Positions 25,609-33,933 of a stretch of DNA of 64,000 nt are shown here, piece after piece; position 1 is the stretch's first letter, and each line of letters begins with the position of its first letter. Both the position numbers and the translations under genes were made by a program. The notes under the pieces are model-generated. The model did not search any database. It saw nothing but the letters and a program-made list of their open reading frames with translations, and had not been told where the DNA came from. Source of the stretch: Halobaculum saliterrae (GTDB lineage Archaea; Halobacteriota; Halobacteria; Halobacteriales; Haloferacaceae); NCBI RefSeq assembly GCF_009831625.1, contig NZ_WUUS01000003.1:62001-126000 (forward strand), written 5' to 3'.

Positions 25609-26772
25609 TTACCCCCTCGTGACGTGACTGCGCTCGTCGATCCGGCCCGAGATGAGCGACCCACTGCCGAGCGTCGCGTCGTTGCCGACGATGGTGCCCG
25701 GCTGGACCGTGACGTTCCCCCCGCCGTCGACGTTGTCGCCGATGAGGCCGCCGAACGTGACGTCGTGATACACGGTGTCCGCGAGGACGACGTCCGTGTC
25801 ACCCCCCTCGACCGTGGTGTTGGGACCGAGCGTCGTGTTGGCGCCGACGATGCAGTCCTTCACTACTGATCCAGCCTTAATTGTCACGTCAGATAAGATT
25901 ACCGCATTTTCGAGTATCGCACCCGGGCCGATGCTCACGTTGTCCCCGAGGGTGACGCCGCGAAGGACCGCCGCCTGGGGGTGGACCGCGACGCCGTCTC
26001 CTGTGAGTGCAGCCTCGGCGACGACGGCGGACTCATCGACGCTTGCGGGTCTGTCACCGGAGGGGCCGTGGTAGGCGATGAGGGAGTCGTTCACATCGAG
26101 GAGGTCCCACGGCTCGGAGACGTCGAGCCACATCCCGCGATACTGCACCGCACGGATCCGTCGCTCGCTCGCGAGTTCCGAGAGGGTGTCCGTCAGCGCC
26201 TGCTCACCGTGGGTGTCGGTTCGGCGGATCGCGGCGAAGATGTCCGGGCTGAAGGCGTACACGCCGGCGTTGATGTAATCCGACTTCGTGAGTTGCGGCA
26301 GCGGCTTCTCCTCGATGCTCGCGACGTCCTCGCCGTCGAGTTCGACGACGCCGTACGAACTCGGTTCGTCGATGCGCGTGACGCTCACCACCGGGTCGTT
26401 CGTGTCCCGATGGCGCTCCCAGACGTCCTCGATGAGCTCGGCGTTGATGATGCGGTCCCCGTTCAGTGCGACGAACGAGTCGCCGATCTTCGATTCCGCC
26501 TGGAGGAGGGCGTGGCCCGTCCCGAGTTGCTGCTCCTGGACGACGTACGAGATGTCGAGATCCCAGCCCTGACCGTCCTCGAAGTGGCTCTGGACGCGTT
26601 CTCGGTTCGCGCCGACGACGAGGACGATCTCGTCGACGCCGGCGGTGTCGAGGGCGTCGACGACGTGTTCGAGGATCGGGCGGTTCGCGACCGGGATCAT
26701 CGGCTTCGGACGGTTCTCGGTGAGCGGCCAGAGCCGGCGTCCCTTCCCGGCTGCTAACACGACTGCTTTCAT
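25609..26772 (-). CDS. glmU: Bifunctional sugar-1-P nucleotidyltransferase/acetyltransferase (GlmU-like)
   Basis: 387 residues. The nucleotidyltransferase domain starts KAVVLAAGKGRRLWPLTENRPKPM and has LNGDRIINAE and VEEKPLPQ-like (SIEEKPLPQL) segments. From about residue 245 a left-handed beta-helix runs (VHPQAAVLRGVTLGDNVSIG, IVGANTTLGPNTTV, VTVQPGTIVGNDATLG). This is the archaeal ST0452/MJ1101-like type that acetylates GlcN-1-P and forms UDP-GlcNAc. First gene of the glmU-glmS operon with a TATA element about 25 bases upstream, so probably leaderless. The sugar specificity is by context. Confidence 0.88.
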   Translation of the reverse strand: MKAVVLAAGKGRRLWPLTENRPKPMIPVANRPILEHVVDALDTAGVDEIVLVVGANRERVQSHFEDGQGWDLDISYVVQEQQLGTGHALLQAESKIGDSFVALNGDRIINAELIEDVWERHRDTNDPVVSVTRIDEPSSYGVVELDGEDVASIEEKPLPQLTKSDYINAGVYAFSPDIFAAIRRTDTHGEQALTDTLSELASERRIRAVQYRGMWLDVSEPWDLLDVNDSLIAYHGPSGDRPASVDESAVVAEAALTGDGVAVHPQAAVLRGVTLGDNVSIGPGAILENAVILSDVTIKAGSVVKDCIVGANTTLGPNTTVEGGDTDVVLADTVYHDVTFGGLIGDNVDGGGNVTVQPGTIVGNDATLGSGSLISGRIDERSHVTRG

Positions 26773-26795
26773 TGGTATCGGTCAGTCGGCCGTAC

Positions 26796-26804
26796 TGTAT
26801 ATCT
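26796..26804 (-). promoter_or_regulatory. TATA element of the glmU-glmS operon
   Basis: Minus-strand AGATATACAG lies 24-32 bases before the glmU-like ATG at 26772. This is the spacing for a leaderless archaeal transcript. Confidence 0.55.
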
Positions 26805-27163
26805 CTTGTCACCCGGTCACAGCCAGTCCGCAGTTACAACGGGCCTAATGAGAACAGAACAGTCCATTGATATTTTCGGTCGTCGTTAAATGTCTTTTAT
26901 TACTAATTGATATTGCTTGTATTCAGAACTCGCTCTATGGAACTACGGGTTGAACGTGTTTGGACATATTTCTTAGACACAACGTTAGTGAATCATGAAC
27001 GTCGGAACCGTGATAGCGAGAGGTACCGTTGTAAGAGTAAGCGTTTTATGTAATTAGAAATACCTCTATATCAGACAGTGATGGGCGGTACTGAGGGGGT
27101 AGTTACCAGTCGTATAATCCAGCCTTCTTTGCTGGATATCTCGACGTAGAGCCGACAGGACTC
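26805..27163. other. Intergenic region before the glycan locus
   Basis: No gene is visible. It is AT-richer than the flanks. TTTTATGTAATTAG near 27044-27057 is a TATA candidate for the GT2 gene, which would give a leader near 90 bases. CCAGCCTTCTTTGCTGG at 27119-27135 is a small hairpin (CCAGC/GCTGG) inside that leader. Confidence 0.35.
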
Positions 27164-28114
27164 ATGGCAACGCAAAACACACTACAACGGAAAAACGGAC
27201 CCGAAACGGAGGCTCACGCTCAATCCGACTCAGTCCTCATCGGTATTCCTGCCTACAATGAGGAAGTGGGGATCGGGAGTGTCGTGCTCGCTGCGCAAGA
27301 GTTTGCCGACGAGGTGATCGTCGTCGACGACGGCAGTGTCGACAAGACGGTCGAGATCGCCACGGAGGCGGGCGCAACCGTTGTCGAACACTCCCAAAAC
27401 AGTGGGAAGGGGCGTGCAGTCCAGACGCTCCTCGAGACCGCCCAAACCCGGGACTTCGATTCGCTTGTGCTGTTGGACGGTGACGGTCAACACGTCCCTG
27501 ACGACATCCCCGACGTGACAGAGCCGATTCTGGAGGGAGACTGTGATATCGCGATCGGGAGTCGGTACGTCGCCGGTGAACGGACCGAGACGCCCATCTA
27601 TCGTCGGTTCGGACAGCGCGTCCTCGACGTTCTGACGACCGGCTCCGCTCGAACGAAGGTGACTGACTCACAGAGCGGATTCCGTGCTCTGTCGCCCGCA
27701 GCGGTACAGGACCTCCGGATACGGACGGACGGAATGGGCGTGGAAAGCGAGATGATCAACGACGCGACCCAGAAGGGGCTCACGATCGAGGAGGTCCCGA
27801 TCGAGGTTCGGTATGAGGGGATCGACGGGCAGACGCATAACCCACTCCGTCATGGATTGTCGGTGCTCACGTTCATTCTACAGCTCGTCCGCGATCGCCA
27901 CCCACTGATGTTCTTCGGGATTCCCGGACTCGTGCTTACGCTGTTCGGCGCAGTCTATGGGTTGGACGGGATCTTGGTCTATCAGAGCACTGGGAACTTC
28001 TACCCGGCGAAAGTGCTTGTTGCGGGATTTGCGGTAATCCTCGGCGTGCTATGTGGGTTTTGTGGGCTCCTTCTAAATCAAATTGCAAACGTACTGCATA
28101 CAACAGATGAATAA
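27164..28114 (+). CDS. GT2 glycosyltransferase, polyprenyl-phosphate sugar transferase-like
   Basis: 316 residues. The GT-A domain has VLIGIPAYNEEVGIGSVV, VIVVDDGSVDKT, the DxD region LLDGDGQHVPDD and IGSRY. C-terminally two hydrophobic segments (LMFFGIPGLVLTLFGAVYG and VLVAGFAVILGVLCGFCGLLL) anchor it in the membrane. This is the layout of dolichyl-phosphate hexosyltransferases used in haloarchaeal surface-glycan synthesis. First gene of the glycan locus. The sugar donor and acceptor cannot be read from sequence. Confidence 0.88.
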   Translation: MATQNTLQRKNGPETEAHAQSDSVLIGIPAYNEEVGIGSVVLAAQEFADEVIVVDDGSVDKTVEIATEAGATVVEHSQNSGKGRAVQTLLETAQTRDFDSLVLLDGDGQHVPDDIPDVTEPILEGDCDIAIGSRYVAGERTETPIYRRFGQRVLDVLTTGSARTKVTDSQSGFRALSPAAVQDLRIRTDGMGVESEMINDATQKGLTIEEVPIEVRYEGIDGQTHNPLRHGLSVLTFILQLVRDRHPLMFFGIPGLVLTLFGAVYGLDGILVYQSTGNFYPAKVLVAGFAVILGVLCGFCGLLLNQIANVLHTTDE

Positions 28115-28228
28115 GATGAAAGAATTATCCAGTCCTATCGGTACAGACATTGTACGACACAAGCAGCGGGAGTTTCAGTGTGTGAATCGGTATGGGTCGA
28201 ATGTTGCAGCCGGTGGGATCTGCAGTCA

Positions 28229-29242
28229 ATGAAGACAAGTGGTACACTGACGTCTCAAGCCACGATCGTTGTGGTGAGCTACAATCACGCTGATTTCATT
28301 GAGCAGTGCTTACGGACCTCGCTAGCCGAGGAACCGGCGGAAATAATCGTCGTTGATACCGGTTCGACCGACGGGACGAGAGATATCGTTGCTCGGGAGT
28401 TTCCGGACGTAAAGTTACTAACACCGGCTGAAAACCTTGGATATGGAGTTGGTAACAACACCGGTGTAAGCGAGATAGACACGGAATATACAATCATCCT
28501 TAACCCAGATACGAAAGTTAAGCCGGGCTGTTTCAGAGCACTTTTGGAGCCACTGAGGAAAGCGGACCGTCGGATCACAACGCCGAAGATACTCACCTAC
28601 GGGGGAGAACGAATCAACACCTGCGGCAACGTGGATCACTTTACAGGGCTTGGCTTCACAAGGGGATTCAATCAATCGCCAACGAAGTTTACTGAACCGG
28701 AGTCTATTTCCGGTCTTTCTGGTGCGTGCTTCGCCCTCCGAACTGCACTGTATAGAGAACTGGACGGATTTGACGAAGCATTCTTTCTGTACATGGAAGA
28801 CGTGGAGCTCTCGTGGCGAGCGGCCCTAAACGAGATTGATATTCGCTATGTTCCGGATGCGGTTGTATTCCATGAATATCAAGACGTTGCAATGCCGTCT
28901 GAGAAGATCTATCACGTTGAACGAGGACGATACTACACACTACGGAAACATCTTGATGCGCAGATTGCAGTGGCGTTGCTCCCGTCATTGCTTTTGACAG
29001 AACTTTTGACCTGCGGATTCGCACTCCTCAGCGGTACCGACGGGATACGAAACAAGCTACGAGCGATACGCGACGGCCTCACGATGGACGTGAACAAGGT
29101 GCAAAAAAATCCGCAGAAAGTACTCACCCGCCTTGCGATCGAGATTCCAGAAGATCAACTAACGTATAATAGATTTGACCAGTTCGGAAAGAAACTTGCG
29201 AACGCAGCGTATCGGCTCAACTATCGACTCCTCAACTTATGA
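28229..29242 (+). CDS. GT2 glycosyltransferase (rhamnosyltransferase-like)
   Basis: 337 residues from ATG 28229; an in-frame start at 28178 would add unconserved residues. GT-A features: TIVVVSYNHADFIEQCL, VVDTGSTDGT, the DxD-like ILNPDTKV and the acceptor loop FLYMEDVELSWRA, which is typical of WbbL-like rhamnosyltransferases. No clear membrane anchor is seen apart from LLPSLLLTELLTCGFALL. It overlaps the Alg14-like gene by 4 bases. dTDP-rhamnose made by the rml genes at 50-53 kb could be the donor (inference). Confidence 0.87.
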   Translation: MKTSGTLTSQATIVVVSYNHADFIEQCLRTSLAEEPAEIIVVDTGSTDGTRDIVAREFPDVKLLTPAENLGYGVGNNTGVSEIDTEYTIILNPDTKVKPGCFRALLEPLRKADRRITTPKILTYGGERINTCGNVDHFTGLGFTRGFNQSPTKFTEPESISGLSGACFALRTALYRELDGFDEAFFLYMEDVELSWRAALNEIDIRYVPDAVVFHEYQDVAMPSEKIYHVERGRYYTLRKHLDAQIAVALLPSLLLTELLTCGFALLSGTDGIRNKLRAIRDGLTMDVNKVQKNPQKVLTRLAIEIPEDQLTYNRFDQFGKKLANAAYRLNYRLLNL

Positions 29243-29682
29243 AAATAGCTATGGTATCGTCGCACGGCGGCCATCTCACGGAACTTCGAATGCTGGCAGA
29301 GGCGTTTGACAGGCACGACCTCTTCTATGTGACATACGAAAGTGAGCGCACGAAGCATCTTGATATCGACGCGTATACACTAGAGAACATCGGGACCAGT
29401 CCGCTGTCCATGGCGACGGCGTTGGGTAAGATAATCCGATGGTTCTGGACGCAGCAACCGGATGTCGTGGTGAGTACCGGCTCCGAGATTGCGATTCCTG
29501 CGTTCCTCGCCGGCGAATTTCTCGGAGCGACGACGATCTTCGTCGAGAGCTGGTGTCGCGTCACCAACCGGTCGGCAACAGGCCGACTCGTCTATCCGCT
29601 CGTCGATCACCTTTTCGTCCAGTGGCCGGAGCTGCTCGACGAGTACGGTGAGAAGGCGGAGTTTCAGGGGAGCGTGTTATGA
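29239..29682 (+). CDS. Alg14/PssD-like glycosyltransferase membrane subunit
   Basis: 147 residues. MVSSHGGHLTELRML at the start and FVESWCRVTNRSATGRLVYPLVDHLFVQWPEL at the end are the Alg14/PssD signature; SPLSMATALGKIIRWFW may be the membrane-association helix. Alg14 recruits the catalytic Alg13-like subunit, which is encoded next with a 4-base overlap. Together they add a sugar, classically GlcNAc from a UDP donor, to a lipid-linked acceptor at the cytoplasmic face. The donor would come from glmM, glmS and the glmU-like gene nearby. Confidence 0.9.
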   Translation: MKIAMVSSHGGHLTELRMLAEAFDRHDLFYVTYESERTKHLDIDAYTLENIGTSPLSMATALGKIIRWFWTQQPDVVVSTGSEIAIPAFLAGEFLGATTIFVESWCRVTNRSATGRLVYPLVDHLFVQWPELLDEYGEKAEFQGSVL

Positions 29683-30152
29683 TATTCGGTACTGTTGGGA
29701 CGCACGACCAGTCATTCAATCGGTTGCTAGCGGGGTTAGATGAACTGGCTGACGATTACGACGAGATCGTTGCACAGGTCGGCCACTCAACGTACCGACC
29801 GGAACATATCCAGTGGTTCGACTTTGTTTCTGAGTCAAAAATCAACGAATATTACCAAAATGCGTCGGTCGTCGTCGGGCATGCTGGCGCAGGGACGATT
29901 CTGACGGCCCTCTCTTACAGAAAGCCGCTCGTTCTGATGCCACGGCGCAAGCAGTACGACGAACACCTCGACAACCACCAGCTTGAGCTGACAGAGGCTC
30001 TTAGAGACAGAGACGACGTCTTCGTCGTAGCGAACGTCGACGATCTTAAAGGTGCGATCGATAAGGCGCTGGCACACACACCGACAACGAGTGAATCGGC
30101 TGGAGAGCTAGCGACGTATCTATCGGCGAATATCGACCAAATGGTGGACTGA
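29679..30152 (+). CDS. Alg13/PssE-like glycosyltransferase catalytic subunit
   Basis: 157 residues matching the C-terminal GT28 half-domain: FGTVGTHDQSFNRLL, VAQVGHS, ASVVVGHAGAGTILTAL and PLVLMPRRKQYDEHLDNHQ, the UDP-sugar binding region. The His-Ala-Gly-Ala-Gly loop is intact. It overlaps the Alg14-like gene by 4 bases and must act as a complex with it. Soluble on its own, it is brought to the membrane by its partner. Confidence 0.92.
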   Translation: MIFGTVGTHDQSFNRLLAGLDELADDYDEIVAQVGHSTYRPEHIQWFDFVSESKINEYYQNASVVVGHAGAGTILTALSYRKPLVLMPRRKQYDEHLDNHQLELTEALRDRDDVFVVANVDDLKGAIDKALAHTPTTSESAGELATYLSANIDQMVD

Positions 30153-30155
30153 ACA

Positions 30156-31265
30156 ATGCACATCGCAATGGTCACATCGACATCAATACCACCCGAGGAA
30201 GGAATCGGGTACTACACCTACAATCTCTCGAAGGAACTCAAACAGCGTGATCACCAGGTGACGATCGTCACGCGAGGTGGCCTTCGAGGAGAGACAAAGA
30301 CCTACGACGGGATTAAGGTCGAACGTGTCACGTACGTTCCAGCCTATCCGTTCCACGTGGATCTGCACGGCGCCTTCGTCAACCGTCGACTAAGAGCACT
30401 CGATCCCGATATTGTCCACACACATACACCTCTGACACCCGTGGTAGATATCGACACGCCGCTGGTTTCGACGATTCATACCTCGGTCGTCGAAGACGCG
30501 AACGAGACAGACTCACTCACTCTGGGGGCACTCGCCCATCGCATCGTCACGTATGTCACTAGCAAACGAATGATCGCCGCACAGGCTGAATCCGCAACCG
30601 AACTAGCGACAGTCGCCCACTCGGTAAAAGACGAGCTCGCGGACCATTTTGGGCTCACAGACGTACACGTGGTCGGAAATGGGGTGAATATCTCGGAGTT
30701 CGACGGAGCGGAAGAGACCGACGAGCAGTTCGGGCTGTTTGTCGGACGGCTGAGTTACCGGAAGGGAATCGCGGACCTGATCGACGCGTGGGAGAGACTA
30801 CCCGAGGAACAGCGGGTTCCGCTAAAAATCGTTGGAAAGGGCCCGCTTCGAAAGCAGCTCGAAGAACGGGTCAGTGGGACAAGTCTGGCCGAAGACATCT
30901 CGTTTCTGGGTCACCTCCCGCGGGCAGATCTGGTTCGCCTGTACCAGCAGGCGACGTTGTTCGTGGTCCCATCACATTACGAGGGGCTACCAACAGTCCT
31001 ACTGGAAGCGATGGCGGCGAAGACCGCCGTCGTCTCAACGGCCGTCAGCGGAGCACTTGACGTAATCAAAGACGGAAAGAACGGCGTTCTCGTGCCTGCA
31101 CGGGCACCCGAGGAGATGAGTAAAGCAATACTCGAACTCCTCCGACACCCTGAATACCGACGGAACCTCGCGGTACGCGGTCGGGAGACAGTCGAGCGTG
31201 AGTATACCTGGAACGCCGTGACGGATCGCTATCTGGACCTATACGAAGCGAGTATGAACGTATGA
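30156..31265 (+). CDS. GT4 glycosyltransferase
   Basis: 369 residues, GT-B fold. The N-terminal domain has TSTSIPPEEGIGYYTYNLSKEL and DIVHTHTPLTPVVD. The C-terminal domain has GLFVGRLSYRKGIADLIDAW, LKIVGKGPLR and VVPSHYEGLPTVLLEAMA, with the EX7E donor-binding motif intact. It starts 3 bp after the Alg13-like stop and overlaps the next GT4 by 4 bases, so all belong to one operon. It adds a hexose to the growing lipid-linked glycan; specificity is unknown. Confidence 0.92.
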   Translation: MHIAMVTSTSIPPEEGIGYYTYNLSKELKQRDHQVTIVTRGGLRGETKTYDGIKVERVTYVPAYPFHVDLHGAFVNRRLRALDPDIVHTHTPLTPVVDIDTPLVSTIHTSVVEDANETDSLTLGALAHRIVTYVTSKRMIAAQAESATELATVAHSVKDELADHFGLTDVHVVGNGVNISEFDGAEETDEQFGLFVGRLSYRKGIADLIDAWERLPEEQRVPLKIVGKGPLRKQLEERVSGTSLAEDISFLGHLPRADLVRLYQQATLFVVPSHYEGLPTVLLEAMAAKTAVVSTAVSGALDVIKDGKNGVLVPARAPEEMSKAILELLRHPEYRRNLAVRGRETVEREYTWNAVTDRYLDLYEASMNV

Positions 31266-32428
31266 AACTGGTATTCGTCTGCTTCGATTTTGAGTCAAGC
31301 AAGCTTCGCAAACAACCCTGGCGATACGTAGCAGAACTCACGCGCGGACTCAGTAGCGACGTAGAAGCTGTAATCCTCACCGATACCGATGCCGAGGTGG
31401 ACGGGGTATCGGTGGAGGCTGTCGACTCGCTCGGGACCCTGAAGGGTCCATCAGATGTGGCCATTGAGGCAGTACGTAAGGAAGACCCCGACGTGGTAGC
31501 GACAGTGCTCGGTCCCTCAAGCCTGTTCCGACCGTGCACGCTGGCGGCGGCCATCGACGCGCCGACCATCGGTGTGATGACCAGTCCGCTGTATGGACTC
31601 CGGGACGTTGCCGGCGTCGGCGTCAACGAGCTCTACCGCCATGCACCCTACCTATTGGGCCATCTCGTTGGAGCACTCACGCCCGACATCGTCGCCAGGC
31701 GGCACCTGGATCAGTACGATCGCCTCGTGACTCTGACCGGGAGTACAGGTGACGCGCTGGCTGAGACTGGGACGACCACACCCATTGATGTCGTTAAGCC
31801 CGGCCTTGACCCGTTCGACCGAGAGCTGCCACCTGAGAGCGCCGTGGCGGACGTGCGAGCTGACTTAGTGCCGGACGGCGACCCGATAATCCTCTATTTC
31901 ACATCGCCGCTGACTCTGCGAGGGACAGATACGCTCGTGAAGGCCTTCGCGAGGATCGCAATGTCGACGGACGCAACGCTGGTCGTCCTCGCTCGCCAAG
32001 ACGGCGGCGGGCTGAGCGAGGAAGAGCGGTACCTGACGGACCTCGCATCGGACCTCGGTGTGCAGGACTCGTTTCTCCTACTGCCGAAGAACCTCACGCC
32101 GGAGGGTGTGAAGGCACATCTCCGGGCCAGTGACGTGGTGGCACTGCCTTACAAGATAGTGATCTCCGGGGTTCCGATCAGCATTCTCGAGACAATGGCT
32201 GTCGGACGCCCGATTGTGACGACGCACACAGACGGGCTCCCAGAACTCGTCGGCGACCCGTCACAGCTCGTCCAACCCAACGACGTCGCCTCGCTCGCCG
32301 CGACGCTCGAATCGCGACTGAGGGACGTAGACGAGGTCGGCCGGCGGAATCGGGAACGAATAAGTGACTATCCGACGTGGGACGAATCACGTGACCAGTT
32401 CGTTGAGATTCTGGAGGAACTCCAATGA
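31262..32428 (+). CDS. GT4-like glycosyltransferase
   Basis: 388 residues, GT-B fold, more diverged than its neighbour. Visible are IILYFTSPLTLRGTDTLVKAF (in place of the usual VGRL loop), LVVLARQDG and the donor-site stretch VVALPYKIVISGVPISILETMAVGRPIV. The N-terminal domain has VTLTGSTGDALAETGTTTPIDVVKPG. Overlaps with both neighbours (4 bases each) show tight coupling in the operon. Activity is likely but the substrate is unknown. Confidence 0.85.
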   Translation: MKLVFVCFDFESSKLRKQPWRYVAELTRGLSSDVEAVILTDTDAEVDGVSVEAVDSLGTLKGPSDVAIEAVRKEDPDVVATVLGPSSLFRPCTLAAAIDAPTIGVMTSPLYGLRDVAGVGVNELYRHAPYLLGHLVGALTPDIVARRHLDQYDRLVTLTGSTGDALAETGTTTPIDVVKPGLDPFDRELPPESAVADVRADLVPDGDPIILYFTSPLTLRGTDTLVKAFARIAMSTDATLVVLARQDGGGLSEEERYLTDLASDLGVQDSFLLLPKNLTPEGVKAHLRASDVVALPYKIVISGVPISILETMAVGRPIVTTHTDGLPELVGDPSQLVQPNDVASLAATLESRLRDVDEVGRRNRERISDYPTWDESRDQFVEILEELQ

Positions 32429-33066
32429 GTGAGAGTCGGCTAATCTGTATCGTGGGGCCGGACGGTGCCGGGAAATCGACGCAGGCCGAGATGTTGCTTA
32501 AGGAACTCAAATCGCGGGGCCACGACTGCAAGTATCAGTGGCTTGGATTCAATCACTTCCTGTCGCTCCCCCTGCTCGCTTTTGCACGGGTTATTGGACT
32601 CAGTGAGATACGGACACTCGAAAGTGGGCGAAAGGTGGGCTACCACTACTTCGAGCGGTCGAAAGTCATCAGTTGGCTGTACCCGCTCCTGTTGCTGGTG
32701 GACACATTGATCGCTTATGTCACCGAAGTCGCGTGGCCGCGAAAACAGTCCGAGACGACGATCGTCTGTGACCGATTCATTTTCGATACGATGGTCAACA
32801 TCATGCTTTCGACGAACCAGCCGTCGTTCCCCCAGACGTACACAGGTCGTCTCTTTTTGCGATTGATACCCGACGATACTGAGGCGTTCGTTCTCTTGGC
32901 TGACGAAGAAACACTTCGGGGTCGTCGCGACGATGTCGAAGCCGATGAAAGCATCCCAGAAAAGATTCGCTATTACAAAATTATTGCCGAGCGACTACAG
33001 CTACTGGTTATTGATGCTAGTCGGTCACCGGAAGCGATTCACCGTGAAATAGCAGCCACTATCTGA
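32425..33066 (+). CDS. Thymidylate-kinase-like P-loop protein
   Basis: 213 residues. The P-loop GPDGAGKST is at residues 11-19, the DRFIFDT motif corresponds to the DR(Y/H) site of dTMP kinases, and the LID-like LRGRRDDVEADESIPEKIRYYK follows. Residues 45-105 are unusually hydrophobic (FLSLPLLAFARVIGL and WLYPLLLLVDTLIAYVTEV), unlike housekeeping dTMP kinase. Given its place in a glycan operon (4-base overlap), it is more likely a specialised kinase of a glycan or lipid intermediate than the enzyme for dTTP synthesis. That reassignment is inferred. Confidence 0.75.
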   Translation: MSESRLICIVGPDGAGKSTQAEMLLKELKSRGHDCKYQWLGFNHFLSLPLLAFARVIGLSEIRTLESGRKVGYHYFERSKVISWLYPLLLLVDTLIAYVTEVAWPRKQSETTIVCDRFIFDTMVNIMLSTNQPSFPQTYTGRLFLRLIPDDTEAFVLLADEETLRGRRDDVEADESIPEKIRYYKIIAERLQLLVIDASRSPEAIHREIAATI

Positions 33067-33076
33067 GGGTGGCTGG

Positions 33077-33709
33077 TCACGCAAGGCGCCCCGAAGCGTC
33101 GTAGAGGACTGTAAGATTCTCCCGCTCGTCGTCACGTATTCTGGAGAGCTCGCTCTGATCGTCGAGGACGAAAATGTCGAGCGGGAAGCCCTTGAACAGG
33201 GCTTTACTTCGTGCCAGCGTGACAAGCGAGCATGCAGCGATTCCGTTGGTGATACCAGTTTTTCGGATAACACGTATATCGAGGTCCGACGTGCTGTGAA
33301 GCTCATCTCGTGAGAGACTGCCGAGGGCGACGACGGCTTCGATGCTGTCGTGCTGTTCACCCAGTCGACCTAAAGCGTCGCAGTATTCCTCGAACGCTTC
33401 GATGTCCGTGTGGACGAGGTCGAAATGCTTCAACACAACGAACAGATGGCCATTGAATAGGAAATTGAGTGTGTGTGCAATGAGGATACCGGCTACGAAC
33501 GACTGTAATCGGCCGGTTGTACCGTTGAGGCCCCTGTAGATGGCAGCAGTGAGCATACCATCGAGACAGAGTTTGAATCGCCGCTCTGTCTTGGACATAT
33601 TAAATATCCCCTGAAACAGCCAATGGGAAGCGATCAGTAGAACAATTGCAGTCCAGTGTCCGTCGTCCGAGAGTTTCTCGACTAACCGAGCAAATTTGGA
33701 ATTAAACAT
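33077..33709 (-). CDS. Nucleotidyltransferase-domain protein with hydrophobic N-terminus
   Basis: 210 residues. A minimal nucleotidyltransferase motif, GSLSRDELHSTSDLDIRV, lies near residues 128-145: Gly-Ser, then Asp-x-Asp 12 residues later. A later acidic FPLDIFVLDD supplies the third carboxylate. The N-terminal 100 residues contain hydrophobic stretches (WTAIVLLIASHWLFQGIF and FVAGILIAHTLNFLFNGHLFVVL) suggesting membrane association. It converges with the kinase-like gene. The partner or substrate is unknown; context suggests modification of a glycan precursor or of a neighbouring enzyme. Confidence 0.65.
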   Translation of the reverse strand: MFNSKFARLVEKLSDDGHWTAIVLLIASHWLFQGIFNMSKTERRFKLCLDGMLTAAIYRGLNGTTGRLQSFVAGILIAHTLNFLFNGHLFVVLKHFDLVHTDIEAFEEYCDALGRLGEQHDSIEAVVALGSLSRDELHSTSDLDIRVIRKTGITNGIAACSLVTLARSKALFKGFPLDIFVLDDQSELSRIRDDERENLTVLYDASGRLA

Positions 33710-33933
33710 TGGTCATTGAATCGGAAACATCAGACTCCGATATCTGTATGTTTATTCTAGAAGTTGACCATAGCATGTCTGAATCGAGTGGGATACTCCA
33801 ACGGCAGTCACTTTTCACGTGCAAAAAACAATTAGTTAGGGGTATATTTAATAATAACTACTGCCGATATTTTGTCGGCTTAAATACTCTACAACGCAAT
33901 TCTTAACAGAGCTAATAGCGAAATGACTATATC
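33710..33933. other. Divergent intergenic region, AT-rich
   Basis: 224 bp with no gene. GCTTAAATACTC near 33877-33888 is a TATA candidate for the GT4 gene to the right. From here the base composition drops visibly toward A/T for about 16 kb. Confidence 0.35.

Noticed and set aside
24225-25802. A 525-codon frame overlapping glmS on the same strand
   Set aside because: Its product is Arg/Gly-rich low-complexity sequence; glmS in the other frame has complete catalytic motifs.
27119-27135. Hairpin CCAGC...GCTGG before the first GT2 gene, considered as a riboswitch or terminator
   Set aside because: Only a 5-bp stem with no T-run and no conserved riboswitch core.
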